From assembly GCA_028583405.1 (NCBI GenBank), contig CM053260.1, positions 18,243,401 through 18,307,400 of the forward strand: a DNA stretch of 64,000 bases. The letters run 5' to 3'. The position numbers and the translations under genes are program-made. This document shows, piece after piece, positions 1 to 14,414 of the stretch. This DNA comes from Pogonophryne albipinna (taxonomy: Eukaryota > Chordata > Actinopteri > Perciformes > Artedidraconidae). Position 1 is the first letter of the stretch; each line of letters begins with the position of its first letter. The notes under the pieces were generated by a model, which made no database searches, was not told the origin of the DNA, and saw only the letters and a list, made by a program, of their open reading frames with translations.

Positions 1-2371
1 ATGAAAGGAGAGGAGTCATAAAAGAGCCACACGTTTATGTGATTTCTCCAAATCACCCTCTGGAATCTGAACATGTGACGTTTCCCCCTCCAATACTGAG
101 CTGTTGGATAAGTACTATATGACGTTATGTTTGAAAGGCAGGAGGTTCAATGGTAGTTGTTCAATGAGGCACATGCTTTGCTTATTTATGATGCATAGTC
201 TTGTGCAGAAATCTAAAAATAACTGAAAATAAACAGACTTCTTCCTCTCTGCTCCCAGACAGTGCAACACAAAGAAGAGGTTCTGGTTGACATCTCCACT
301 ACGCCCCCCTCCTCCTTTACTCTACTATAGACTCTCCCTGTATTTGAATGTTAAAAAAGAAGCCGCAACAAGGCTGTTCCTTTTATGTCTGTAGATTTAT
401 CAGCCAATGAAAAGCCGTGCTGAAAGCTTTACAAGTCCATTGGGTTTTTGGGGGTGACCGTCGCAAAGCCTGTTAGCTGGACGTTTAAAACAGGTGATAG
501 CGCTCTGTAAAAAGAGATTGGAGAGGAAAGGTGGAAAGTTTATTGCAGAAAGGAGATTGAGGGTATGGTCAGGGTACAGGGCTGACAAAACAGGGAGAGA
601 GCGAGGAAGGAGAATTGAGTTACAGCGCTGGATGCTATTGTAAATAAGGAGATGGCAAGAGAGGGGAGATGGCGGCCTTGGTTTATAAGGTCATTTAAAG
701 GAGTAATGTGGCACACTGTGGGGAATTGGCTTTCATTAAAAGAGCCATCGAGGGAGACGGAGAGGGGAAAACGGCAAGGGAGTGTGTATGTATGTAAGCA
801 CTGTTCCCCATACAAACGCAGGCACACATTTTTTTGGATCTACATGCGGTTTATACAAGTACATTCCCGGTACCAATAAAGCATTTAATATCCCCACTGG
901 GAAAAACAACCATCATAGCCAACCACCACATCAACAGCTGTATGCCACTCCCACTGACTAAAGCCCATAGTGACTTCACTACTACCAGAACAGACACAAT
1001 GGTGAACAATAGACCATATCTATCATTACACGGGGCAGTGATAAGGGTTATGCTAGCTCACCAAGTACCCTTAGTGTTAGCATGATTTATGTGGACCATT
1101 GTCCTGAATTAGAGTCATAATGATTTATGAAGAGAAGAGGGGGAATCGGTTTGCAAAGGACATTATGTGATAACATAAGGAATTCTTGCTCCTTCTTTCC
1201 ACTTTCCCTTTTTTTTTTGTTAAATCATAAACTCTTTGAAGGACACCCTGTGATGAGTTATTCTCCGAGGTGTCCAATCACATATCCTCAACTATAGCCC
1301 ACTTCCCCTCATCCACCCATCCATTATCTGCTCATTCATTCACACTCATTTTTCGCCTCCGTCATCCTTTTATTATCCAAGACACACCAATCCCTTGTTC
1401 CATCCTTCTTTCAGCTCTCCTTTCAGACGGAAACTATACTCACACTCATTGTGACAATGACACATAGGAGCCGTCTGCCACCATATCCCATCTACTCAGC
1501 ACAATGTCCTCGCCCATTCGCCCCGTGTGTGTCTTCCATTACACCTCTCTTTCCCTCTTCTCATCCATCCAGCCAGCTCTTCCAGTAGATGACCACTTCC
1601 CTCTCTTCCCTCTGGTCGCTAGCATTGCTCATTTGCATCATTTCATCTGTCTTTTTGTCTCTGGGCAGCAAGCCAACTAGAAAGCTACTGTACCGAGGTC
1701 TGTAGAGTGACTGAATGGGATGCTTAGAGAAGGATGAATCTTTGAAAATTGTGTGGCGGAGAAAGAAGCAGAAGGAGCATAGGAGTAATCGAAATAACCA
1801 ACTGTATAGTGGGGGAAACAGGAGAAAAGGGGGCTTATTGGCACACAAGTGTTTTTGTCTGTCTGCCCTCTGCTTGAGCAGTATTGTTCCATCAAAAAGC
1901 CCACAGCCAGTCTGATACAAGACATTTCAGAGAATAAATGAGTTCCACTCTGTCATATCTGTCTCCTATCTGTGTTGTACTTAAAGCTCACGGAGGAATC
2001 CCGGCCCCAGTTTAATATTTCAGAGCTGCGTTCCTTTGTCTGCCTGGTTTCCATGCTGCAGTTAACCAGCTTTATCTCTTAAGGCCTCTGCTCTCTCCTG
2101 CTATACATGTGTTCCCCCCTCTCTTATACCTCCATACATCTCTCTGTCTCTAAACCTCTCATCCCTACTTCATAAGAAAGTCAACCCCCACTGGGCCAGT
2201 CACTACTTAAGTCCCCACATACCACTTGGATGGGGCTCTCATGTTAAAATCTGTGTGTGTGTCCACGCTATAATAACGTTACCCAAGGGTAGGGTTGTTA
2301 AATGCTGTTACTTACTGACCAGCCGGCCTACTCTCAGCTGCATGATTTGAAACAAGCCTGCTGTTGCAATT

Positions 2372-2391
2372 ACACACACACACACACACAC
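2372..2391. repeat. (CA)n microsatellite, 20 bp
   Basis: AC run followed by CGCACA. Confidence 0.95.
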
Positions 2392-2582
2392 GCACATCAT
2401 GAAACAGAGATCAAGCGACTCATCGACTTGGGGCCTGTCAGTAAAGAAAAGTTGAGTGTGACGCTGACACTCAGCACATGTGCACACACATACGTGCAAA
2501 AACAAGCTCCTTATCTAACGCGCACAAGCATTCTGCGCATATGCTAGCAATCTGTCTGTCTCACACTTAAGACACTGTCAAG

Positions 2583-2583
<1 letters not shown>

Positions 2584-2632
<49 letters not shown>
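2584..2632. repeat. (CA)n microsatellite, 49 bp
   Basis: Uninterrupted CA run. Confidence 0.97.
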
Positions 2633-2637
<5 letters not shown>

Positions 2638-3372
2638 GAGACCCATTGGTGCCATGTTGTGAACCGTCTGTCATCACCTATGAGCAGGAGTCGAGGGTAA
2701 CTTAAACACTTGATCTTGTTTCTTAGGCAACATCTGCAGCCTATCACCAAGCTCGAACATTCAGCATAGCTGTGCATGACACACCCGCGCGTACGCACGC
2801 GCGTACACACTAAGGTCTTGTTGTGCAGGCTCTGTACAGACACTTGATCCGAGTTGTGCCTCTTATACATGTGCTCACACACACACACACACGAACACGC
2901 ATACTGCAGGTCTGTCGGTCTGCTCCTCTGCCTCCCATTGGTTTTTGAGGTCACCTGTCAATCACAGCACAGTTGCCACTGCCACCTGTCAGGTGTACCA
3001 GCATGCATTGCAAGCACTCCTCTGTACACGCTTCACTGGAGGCTGTCACACACCGCTGGACTGGAATCTCTCACCAGAACACACACATGCACAAACTGAC
3101 ACGCACATACACTTACACTAGTCGCACACCCTTTCCACAGATTAGCTCTCTTTCAATCTTAGGAATGTACACACTGACACTAACACACTCTGTTTGCTGA
3201 ATTGTATCAGTCTGATAAGCTGTCAAATGCTCATCTCCATGCAGCCGCGTATACGGTACTGTTCATTTTACGAGTTTGATTACATCAAGGATACTAATTA
3301 TTTCTTCATCACCTCCCTCTTTCTCTCTCTCCCTCCCCCTTTCTCTCTCTCTTTCTCTCTCTCTCCCCCTAG

Positions 3373-3473
3373 GTGGTTAGAGTCCCAGTGGAAAGCTGCG
3401 AGCAGTACACCACTTGTGGCGAGTGTTTGGGCTCCAGAGACCCTCACTGTGGATGGTGTGTCCTCCACAATGT
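3373..3473 (+). CDS. plxna1: plexin-A1 exon: N-terminal part of PSI1
   Basis: Encodes residues 1-33 of the visible chain plus two bases of codon 34. It begins VVRVPVESC, the end of the Sema domain, then enters the first PSI domain with C9, C15, C18 and the HCGWC pair (C26, C29). The start is in phase 0 after a strong pyrimidine tract ending in TAG. Two donors overlap at the 3' end; GTAAGT at 3474 is chosen because the alternative two bases upstream would shift the frame and lose the next cysteine. PSI domains are small disulfide knots that orient the Sema ring on the stalk. Confidence 0.93.
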
Positions 3474-6191
3474 GTAAGTACCCCACACACTTCATGCACA
3501 CATTAACACTCTTCACCTTGGAACCCCTGCATGGCATTGTGTAGTAGATAATTGCTTTTAGTTGTGTGTCAGTTGATCATGCTGGAGAGGGAGCACCAAC
3601 CTGAAAGCTGACACATAAGATCAGGAGCGTTTTGTCACCACATATACTCCAATACCTGTTGTTTGAAGAGAAAATCCACCCTAAAATTAAATCTAGGATC
3701 TGTTTTTCAAGTAACTATTTACTGAAGAAAACTATTAAAGTTTGTACTGATGTTGTTTTTAACTGCAGGACAGAAATAAGCATTGCAAAAAGACACATGA
3801 TACTTTCTTGTTCAGACCTCGGAGCTTTCATTAAAATGTTTTTCAGTGGTGATATTAGTTGTGCATTTTGACATCTTGCTAAAACATATGTGTCACTTGC
3901 TGAATCTTATAGATACCATCATATTCAGAATTTCCAATTTAGGTCAATTACTTTGACTGAGAGATTACAACTTCAACATTGAATGAGTTGTAATACAATG
4001 TGATTGTTGATGTAATGTTAAATCAACAGCATTTAAAGAGCTGACCCTTTCTCTTTGCCTCAAAGTGTTGATAATATTCACAAGTGAATCTTTCTTCATG
4101 TAAATGGTTGTCCAAATGCCCAGTAAAACCTGGACAGACTGTATAGAGAACCTGAACACTGCACACACATGCAGTAGATAGCCAGTTGGTGCTTTGAATG
4201 TGGCCTGTGTTAACAATTTTTTAACACCCTGTAATAACTAAAGTAAAATGCCTCTCACACCTTTTAATTAGTCACATATTTATGATTAATTGAAGAAAAC
4301 TCACACAGCTTGAAAGCTGCTCGGGCGGACTTATCCTGCTTAAGTGTGTCAACTAAACAAAGCTAAACCCTTTTAATAGCATATACCTGACAACACGGCT
4401 TGGCAGGCTGCATCACTAACACATCTTAGTGGTATTTAGCTTGTTTTTATGTGTGTTTTTAGTGAACATTATACTTAAGTGGGAACTGTTTGGCAACAAG
4501 TTTAGGATTAGTCACTTCCAGTGTTAGTGTTTGGTATGCTTACTAGGTCTTATGTTTGTTTTAAGATTACTATTTAAGATAACATTTTGTAACCCTGAGA
4601 GCGATGGTTTGTAGTTATGTTTAGAAAACAAATCTAATCGCTAACAAGTGTAGTGATATAGTAACACTGGCTCTGTATGTAATCTCTCCCTTTGACTTGT
4701 GGGTGTGTTTATATGCACACAGGAGAGTGTGAGAGCAGAGACCTGTTATTGAATGGTGACAGGATGGTAAACCGAAGTTGGAACACCTCAAGCATTGGGC
4801 GTAATGCCATCTCTGTGCCTTAATTAAACTTGTGAAACATATCACCAACCTGCCTTTCCTCAAGGCACACACACACTCACACACACCACCTGTGTTTCTC
4901 CATTTTAACACACACACACACATACACACACACACACACACACACCACCTGGGTTTCTCCATTTTAGCACACACACACACAAACATCCTTAAAATTACAT
5001 GCACATTTATGATGGACTTGATCCGGAGATATTCCTCTGTTGAGCACATCTTAACCTGCTGTCTTGAATGCAGCTTACTCTTGTTTTTCTGATATTGTTG
5101 CCAAATCTGTCCGATATCTCTAGGGATAAATTGGTATTTATTAGCCAAAGTATTTATAAGCCTTGTTTCAGCCCTCTGGTCCTCTTAGCCATATTTTATT
5201 AAGAGCAACGTAGTTTCAATCAATGCTGGAATTTAAAGGGGAATACACACACACGCACACGCAGGTGTTCTTAGACAAATGAGCACACTTTATTCAAAAC
5301 ATATTCACACAGTCACACACTAGAGGAGCAGTAATAGGAAAACAGGTCTATAATGAGAAAATGGGTACATTCTTTTATGCATTACTACTCATGCCTGTAC
5401 AGTGTGTAGGTGTGTTTGTGTGTGAGTTAGAGACTCCCGGGGGAGCGCTTGGTGACGGCTTTTTCTTGCTGAGCTTGAGCGAAGGCTAACTAAACGAGGG
5501 GATGAGGGGCTGCTGTTCAGAGGAGGCAGTTAGCATTTTTTCCACCCGTCTCCCTCCTCTTATTGTTTAGGCCTCGCAGAACGCAGCATCAGCACTTTTC
5601 TCTCACCAAAGGGACCAGTTGTTGTTAGTGCGAAGGTGAAATGATAGCTAATGCATTATGAATAGCTAATAGTAAAACCGCTGCCATATGGGGCTGTATT
5701 GCGATTTTTTAGCACGATCACTTGGCTCGTAACAAACTGGGGAAATTGCTGACCCCGTTGATATGTGGCTGGTAGGACTTGTATCATTTTTACGGTTTAG
5801 GGAAACTTTAATGATTGCCTGTATATCTCCCTAGAAGTTTGATTGGGTGGGGCTGTAAACTGAAGAGATGAGGGGGCTGGAGGTTCATTTAGCTTAGCAG
5901 TCTTGCACAAATGTCAGGGCCAATAAGGTAATGATGTAAAGGCCTACAGTAATGGCTGGGGGAAGCTATTAGCCTATTTGTCTTCCGTTATTGCTCCCAT
6001 TTCTGTGTGACGTGATGGCTTTGCATGTTTGTCATCGTAATATGATAACAGTTGCTCACATTCTCCCTCTCTCCTCTCCTCCCCTCTTGTCTCACTCTTC
6101 TGCCTGTCGACCTCTCTTTTTATCCATCTCATAATTTGTGTCCTGTCACCTTTCCTTTCTCTCTTTTCTCTCTTTATCTGCCGCTCCTTAG
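3474..6191 (+). other. intron, 2,718 bp
   Basis: Starts GTAAGT and ends in CCTTAG after a T/C-rich tract from about 6060. It holds a 59-bp tandem duplication containing (CA)n near 4880-4980. I recognise no gene or mobile element in the rest. Confidence 0.85.
4880..4980. repeat. 59-bp tandem duplication containing (CA)n
   Basis: CCACCTGTGTTTCTCCATTT at 4886 recurs 59 bp later as CCACCTGGGTTTCTCCATTT at 4945, each followed by TTA(A/G)CACACAC. The unit is a short unique core joined to a CA run. Confidence 0.92.
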
Positions 6192-6315
6192 ATGTTCACG
6201 CAAGGACCGGTGTGAGCGAGCCGGAGAGCCCCAGAGGTTTGCTTCAGACCAGAGGCAGTGTGTGGAGCTTACTGTTCAGCCAAGAAATATCTCTGTCACC
6301 ATGTCTGAAGTCCAG
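6192..6315 (+). CDS. plxna1: plexin-A1 exon: end of PSI1, start of IPT1
   Basis: Completes codon 34 and encodes residues 35-75. It supplies the last PSI1 cysteines (C35, C41, C57) around the run [12 protein letters not shown], then enters the first IPT (Ig-like, plexin, transcription factor) domain with [13 protein letters not shown], which carries an N-glycosylation site at N66. The wording CERAxEPQRFA followed by LTVQPRN is, as I recall it, the plexin-A1 version and differs clearly from A2 and A3. It ends in phase 0 at CAG|GTATGT. Confidence 0.94.
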
Positions 6316-7232
6316 GTATGTCTCAACTGTTTGTGAAGATTACTGTGGTACCTTCCAAACTGATAAAACAACATCAACAGTGGGATAAACCCTGTGAAAT
6401 TAGGTAATGAAAACCCTGTGAGTTAAGATTAGTGTGCAAAATGGGGCTTTGGGCTATCTATGAAGTTTTCTCACAAAAATCTTTCTTGCTTTGATACATT
6501 TTCATCTGCTTAAATATCTAACTGTAAGATAAAAATCTGCCAAATGGCAATGATTTACAGAAAATGATTTTAACATTTACAGAAGAATAACATTTTAGCC
6601 GGAGGCTGTTATTTGTAGATAATGAAATAATAATTTAACCATGAACGTTTTGTCTCAACGTTTTTTGCACGATGTCTACCGCAAAAACAGTGATCCAAAA
6701 TAATGTTAAATTGCATTGTCTTGATTCAAAAACGTAGTTTGTTTCCCAACAAAAACTATACCAATTAAAACAAACTATACATATGAGAGTATCATTGTCT
6801 TTACGCAAGTGTAAACATGAAGAGTCATTCAAAAGTCACAACATCTTACACCAAGGATGCATCTGTAACTTTTTGTGGATTCTTTGTCTTGTCATCAAAT
6901 TTGTGTGTGTGCATTTATTCATGTGAGTGAGAGCTCTCATTCTGTCAGCGGCTCCTCAAAGTAACCACATCGTTTTGAGTGATTACAGTTTGCCTCACTT
7001 TCTTTCTGCACATTAACACGAACACATTAACCTTGCTGTAATAGCTGCTCCGACTGACGCACACACTCTCCTTTATTCCCGCTGCTGTCACATATACTCA
7101 TACCCACGCTTCTCTCCACCTCCCCCATTCCCCAACACCCATTAACCCTCATGTCATATCTTATAACAATCCATGTACACCATGTCCTTCCATTGATCTT
7201 GTACTTATTGTCCCTCTCTTTTCCCTCTCTAG
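6316..7232 (+). other. intron, 917 bp
   Basis: Bounded by GTATGT and a TCTCTAG acceptor. It is AT-rich in its middle (6540-6850), with no recognisable gene or repeat. Confidence 0.85.
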
Positions 7233-7386
7233 CTGGTCCTCCAGGCTCATAACGTGCCGGATCTGTCAGCGGGGGTCAACTGCTCCTTCGAGGACTATGT
7301 GGAGACGGAGGGACAGATCCAGGGTGGTCACATTTTCTGCCTGTCTCCCTCCATCCGGGAAATCATCCCGATCACCAGGAACAAAG
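7233..7386 (+). CDS. plxna1: plexin-A1 exon: core of IPT1
   Basis: Encodes residues 76-126 plus one base. The sequence [20 protein letters not shown] is the IPT1 strand region of class A plexins, with a glycosylation site at N91 and the domain cysteines C92 and the FC further on. It continues through [13 protein letters not shown]. The donor is taken at 7387 (AAAG|GTCGGT) because the next exon begins with the two bases that restore a glycine codon; another GT four bases downstream would break the frame. If the exon were not spliced here, a stop follows at 7446-7448. Confidence 0.93.
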
Positions 7387-8508
<1,122 letters not shown>

Positions 8509-9341
8509 TAAGTACATTAGTCAGTCATTTGCTTCTGTTAGTCTGTTCCTTCTTCTTCCTTAAAGATATTGTTCTCCCTGTCACTTATCCCTATGGGCTG
8601 TCTCGTGTTACAGTCCATGAGGGATACAGTTAGACATCCACACAAATATCCCACCCCCCTCCGACCTCCACAGGAGGCTCGTGTTTCCATCGGAGTGAAA
8701 AATCGAACGTGCTGTATATGAGAAACGATTGGGATATGAGATGGTCATTCTAGTCTTATTATCATAACCCACGACACATACTAATGATACTTCAATGATT
8801 AATTCATTATGTGACGGTCTGCTGTAATACCTCCCAATCACTCTCTAACCACATGTATGTCTCTTTCCCACTTGATAAGACAAATACATCCAGCTTTTCT
8901 GGAGCACTGGTATACCTAGTCTGGTACCTTAAGAAAGAAAACCTTCAACTCAAATATAACAAATGGAGTCTTGTGCTTTTTTGGAAGAGTCTCCTTCACA
9001 CAGATGCCCTTAGCTTTTTGCCCAATCGCAGTTCACTGCCTCTCCCTTAATCCACCTTCTGCTAAAAAATCTCCACCACCCATCGAGGCGAACCCCTAGG
9101 TCAGTCTTACCACGAGCCTGATGCACCCTGCCGGGGTAAAAGAATCCTTCATCTCCTCCACCCCGGCCCACTTGATTCCCCCCCTCCTGTCCATCCACGT
9201 CTGATCCAGGGGAGGCTGAAACGTCTGCCGGGGTATTAGCCAAGGGGCAGCAGATGGCTGGGAGGGCCCTGGGGTACAGCACAGCTCCATCCTGGCTTCC
9301 CTCTGGATGTTAGATGAGCCTCCTTCGAGGATTGTCCACAA

Positions 9342-9400
9342 ACACACGCACGCACGCACACACACACACACACACACACTCACACTCACACACACACACA
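9342..9400. repeat. (CA)n microsatellite with CGCA interruptions
   Basis: Alternating CA run, interrupted by CGCA units at its 5' end and by CT at two points. Confidence 0.95.
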
Positions 9401-12400
9401 GCCACACCTCTATCAGCTCTGTCACTTACAGCTCATTGAAGCCCTGAATGTCTTGGACACCTAATCCGTAACTGTGACCTCTAACCCAGCTACCCCCCGT
9501 CTCCCTGCCCTCCTACAGAAAATCCCCTGGCGCAACAATGATGATTAGCTCAGTTGGTTATGGGTGCGGTGGTTTACAATGACCATTCCCTGTTCATTCT
9601 TGTCCCATAAGGACCTTGTGATGTTTGCTCTTAATTACCAGTGCCTTTTATTGCCAAGGGTGTACAACCTGTTAGTCCGAATTGCTTCATGTTAATATAG
9701 GAAACACCTAGTAAAGTAAAAAAGTTAGATACTCCCATAATGGTTGTATTGAAATATGATGTCACATTAAATATTCTAATATGGCAATGATATCACAAAC
9801 CAAGTGTGAGAAATGTATGAGTTGTGACGCAGGCATGAGAGTTGCCCATTTGGTATTACCCCAATGAACTCTGATTAAATCCGCTCCCGGGGCTGATCTA
9901 ATACATCCTCGGACTGATGTAATGGACACGTTTAATGAAGTTACAGATATGGCGCGTTGCATCTTCCGTAGCGACGAGAGATGCCTAGATACGAATCCAA
10001 TTTGGAGCTGGCACTCCAGCCCGAATACCCGCCATGCCCCCCGGACGTCAGTGTGTGGCGTCTGATGAGATCAGACTGGTAATGTCGTTGGCGTAATGAC
10101 TTCAGGCCCGCACCGCCACATGCAAGGCCCTGTTTCCAGTATGCTTGGTCATTCTTTACAGAGCCAAGTTTTACTCTAATGGGCTTAAACTCAAAATACT
10201 GCAGGCTTTTACACAGTGGAGGATGAAGACACTCTGAAACGAGAGATCCATCAGCTGTACCTTCGTGAATTCCCGTGCATCGGTTTTTGCCATCTCATAC
10301 AGTACTGCATATACTGTTTACTGCTTACATTAACGATACCTTTTGGAACTGTAGGAATGAGCTCGACAGGAATTATCCTATCATGTTTCCTAACAGTTAC
10401 CCTCACATATTGACACCCAACCCCCATTCCAAAAAACACACACCCCTCCCGCTTATTTACTCAAATAATTACGTCGTGGCCCCTGCCTTTTCAAAAATGC
10501 CATACATTTGCATAGTGGTATTAATCTAATTAGAATTCCCACTGTTTCCGTTTAAGGGTTGCCGAGATTGAAATAGAAAATCACCCACGGCCATGATTGC
10601 TCCTTAATTAAATATTTCCATACACTTTTTTTCATTCCACAGCCCCCCGTTTATTTAAGATAGGAAAGATAGTCTGGCAATGCATTTGAGGATTTAATGT
10701 CTAGATGAGGCCATATCACCTTTTCTCGCTATCGTTAATGTGGCTCGGGCAGTTACTGGGTTATTTTTTGAGGATGCTCTTAGAGTAATTAGGATTAAAA
10801 AAATGCATTGGAAGAAAGTGTACAGTTTTCTGCTAAAAGAGAAGAATGTACATATCTGGCTCAAAGAAAAAAACACGACATTACGTTCAAAAAGATTTAG
10901 AAGAACTATGTAATACATTTTTATTGGAATATCTTGACTTGGCACATTCAAATTGCCCATCTTTTTCTGCACTTGGGCATGAATTAATACACATTAGTCC
11001 CTTAGTCTTTACAAAACACCCCTCAAATTTGAAAGGGAACCACTAATGATGGGATAGACGATTGAGGACCAATAAATGATTCACCTCCACCTCCTTTGAA
11101 TGAATATCCAATAAATAACCCATTTTCCCGGTGCAGGAGTGTCAAACACACCTCACTAGGACAACGGATTGTATTTAGCACTCCAAACTGACGAGGAGAG
11201 GAGAGAGGAGGAAATCATAGCCTATTGTGTCAGCCCTGAAAAAGAAAAACGTTCCAAAGCAAGCGCGTCTTGATTAGCATCTGAATATGAACGGATTAAA
11301 TTAGCATGATGAGCGTGGCCATAAGGGGAGCGTGTCTGCAGCAGCTCAAAGCCTCTGAGTGGCCAACGGCGATGGCCAGTGACAGGAAGGAGCAATAAGA
11401 GGAGACCGGGGGGTCTGAAAAGGGAGCCCACCTCTGGACAAGAGAATAAGAAATATCAAACGTCCTCTAATGGCCTTGGGTGGGCTTTTCCTTTTTAAAG
11501 GGTCTGCACCCAGGCTAGAAAGGGGTTGTGAGATCCTAAGGCAGCTCGTGACAGGGGTCCATGGTTACTTCGAGGAACCAAAGAGCGAGCAGTAGGGGGT
11601 TGTCAGACAGGGCCTACTGCTGGCCTTGGTTGGCACATATAATGGCAACGACTAATATTTCAAAGGCCTTAATCATAAAAGTCTTATAAAGTTGGCAGCG
11701 GTTACCTGCTGATATTTTGCTCGTTATTTCAAAGTCACTGGTACACTAACAAGGTTGATTTGACATGAATAAAAGATAAAAGTCCATATAAAAATGATTA
11801 TTCTCAGGGCTTAGCGACAGATGTTTAGACGGGTGTTATGGTGTGAACTACACATCAATACATTGTACTGCTCTCTTTCTGGATCTAGTGACCTGCTGTG
11901 TTAAGTTGGTTTTGTACTGTATTTTGATGATCTCTGAACCGCCAGTGGGCCCCCAACCAAAGAAAGACTCTTTGACATTTAAACTAGTCATTATGGCCGA
12001 GCTAACCAAACGCATCATGCTGCACAATGAGCTTGGCTAGCTTGCCACGTGTGCACTTGTATGGCAACTGCTCTTTTGTTTAGTATCCTTTTTTCTGTAT
12101 CTCACCAACTCACAACATTGAGCTAAACCCCCAGTTCTGCTGCTTGAGTATATGCACTGTATGCTAACCTAACCTAGCGTAGCCTAATCGCTTTCCCCCC
12201 ATTTGTGTGGAACATTGACAAATCTCCTATTTGCTCTTGTGTGGTATTAGGAGGCCTGTTATTTCCTTTGCCGCACATCCCTCATTCTAAATGGACAGCT
12301 TCTCTCAGCACAATGCTAAATTGGTCAATTAAAGCGGCAGTGGGATTGAATTAAGCTCCAGCCTCTGATCTTGCTCAAAAGGAGGGGTCTGGGCTGGAAA

Positions 12401-13000
12401 CGATCACTTGGAGTGTGCACCTGACAAACGAGCGGCTCTAATTGATCCAAATGAATCCACGTCAGGGTTTGATGGAATCGTATAGGGGGCTCCATCTCAG
12501 AGCTCAAGATTTAAAGCTGTAATTTTTCATGCCGATGAGATGGGGTTTTTTCTACACAGGGTTAAAACACACTTGAAAGCTTGTAGGGAGTGTGCTCATA
12601 AGTGTTCAGACATACATGCAAATTCACACCTGGCAGATGTGGTTGAATAAAAATCCGCCTCCAAGTTAAGCACCTCCACCCACACTTTTATTGTTATGAC
12701 TTGCTTACCTTGACTGTATTCAATGCAGGGTTTTATTCTATTTACAATAAGCCATATGCTCAGACAAACTATAATGGCTAAATTAGTCACGCAGAAGACA
12801 TTTTGAAGCTGAAGTAATAAAATGAAACTATTTTATTTGTAATCTCATAATGGTTACATTAGATAATGCTGCGCACATAAATGAGAAACCAAGTGGCGCA
12901 GTATTTCTCTAGGGCTGAGCAAGGACCAATAACAGGAATCTGTGTTGATAAACTGCATACTTGAACCTGTCTGGCTTCACGGTTCCCCGTAGATACTAAT

Positions 13001-13044
13001 ACACACACACACACACACCTACACACACACACACACACACACAC
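13001..13044. repeat. (CA)n microsatellite
   Basis: AC repeat with one CT interruption near 13019-13020. Confidence 0.95.
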
Positions 13045-13123
13045 GTACTCCCTTCCCAACTTCCAACCTAATAATGTTTCCTCCCTCTCCCATGAGACTC
13101 CCATGCGGAGCCCAGCGAGCGAA

Positions 13124-13141
13124 CCCCCCCCCCCCCCCCCC
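13124..13141. repeat. C homopolymer
   Basis: Eighteen C in a row, flanked by AA and ACGC. Confidence 0.9.
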
Positions 13142-14299
13142 ACGCTATTTTTTCCCCCCTCTCTCTCCCACGATACCTGGCGTCTAAACCTCTCCAAGGA
13201 AAATCCACCTGCTTTTGATCTCTTCCTCTCCCTTTCCCTCTCTTATTTCTCCCATCTTTCTCTTTCAACCTGTCTATCTGCACCTCGCCTCAGCTAAAGC
13301 AGGTGAATTTAAAATGGTGGCGCGCTCTTAGCCCCACGGATAAAAGAGAGCTTTAGACAAAGAACAGGGGGGAGAGCTTTTTAAAATGAGAAGGCAGAAA
13401 ATGAAAGGGATGGATACAGCGGGAGAGGCGGAGGGACAGAAAGAAAGGCTCAGGGTGAATGGATGGAGAGAATGATACAGCAGAGGTATAGAAGAGCAAG
13501 AAGAGGGGAATATATGCAGAGAGTAGGCCGATTGTGAACAGCAAGCAATGGACAGTTACAAGCGAGTGGGGAGTGATGAATGAGGAAAGTGAGGGGGATA
13601 AAAGGGTTAAGACAGTTGATAGATGGGGGAGAAAAGGTAAAGGGAAGAGAAGAGGATTCAAGACAGGGTGGGAAATCGTCCAAAATGTGACATGCGTGGA
13701 CATGAAGTAGTAAAAGAAAGAAAGCTTGAGAATTAAGACTACTTATTATAGAAGATCTTTTATATCACAGTCGGTACCTTTTTACCGCAAATCTTCTCCC
13801 TCATTCTTTTCTATCCCCCTTTTTTAATACACATTTTATATTTGATGTATATATATTTGACTTCATGAACTTGAACTTTGAAAAGCTGGTAACAAAGTAG
13901 ATACAAAAATAAAAGCGAAAGGTAACATTTCCAAACTATAAAATTATTGATCTAAACATCCCCAAATAAAGTCTGCTCTACAGTACGAGCCCCTCAACTG
14001 GCTTATTTCAGTGCACCTACTTCTTTTAGGTTGTAAAATACATGGATGAGATTAATATAAAATGACCTTCTTACCAGTATTTCCGCTTGTATAACGCATA
14101 AAGTATATCACTGGTTCAAAGTCAGTAATTATTTTTCGTCACAATATGAGACAAACCCATTCCGTCCTGATTTTTTCTGTCGCTCTGCTTTGTCAAATGA
14201 AGCGTTGATGCAGTAAGATAAATAATTTAGACTCATGTCGGAGAACAGGTGACCCCTGCTGACTCTCTATCTGTCTCCTCTCCTCTCTCTCTGTTCTAG

Positions 14300-14414
14300 C
14301 TGCCTCTCCTGTGTGAACGGCTCGTTTCCATGCCACTGGTGCAAGTATCGCCACATGTGCACTCAGAACTCCAATGACTGCTCTTTCCAGGAGGGACGCG
14401 TCAACATCTCTGAG
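14300..14414 (+). CDS. plxna1: plexin-A1 exon: PSI2
   Basis: Completes codon 160 and encodes residues 161-198, which is most of the second PSI domain: CLSC, CHWC, then C180 and C187 after KYRHMCTQ, ending GRVNISE. With C155 from the previous exon and C200 from the next, the cysteine ladder is complete. Glycosylation sites lie at N166 and N195. It starts after TTCTAG and ends in phase 0 at GAG|GTAAGA. Confidence 0.95.

Larger units (their letters stand above)
1..3372 (+). other. 3' part of an upstream plexin intron
   Basis: No exon of the Sema domain or other coding stretch is recognisable here; short open frames are low-complexity or chance. It contains (CA)n tracts at 2372-2391, 2584-2632 and 2877-2893, a CpG-rich alternating purine-pyrimidine stretch at 2786-2810, and a long pyrimidine tract (about 3302-3370) leading into the AG at 3371-3372. 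The part before 2300 shows nothing I can name. Confidence 0.75.
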
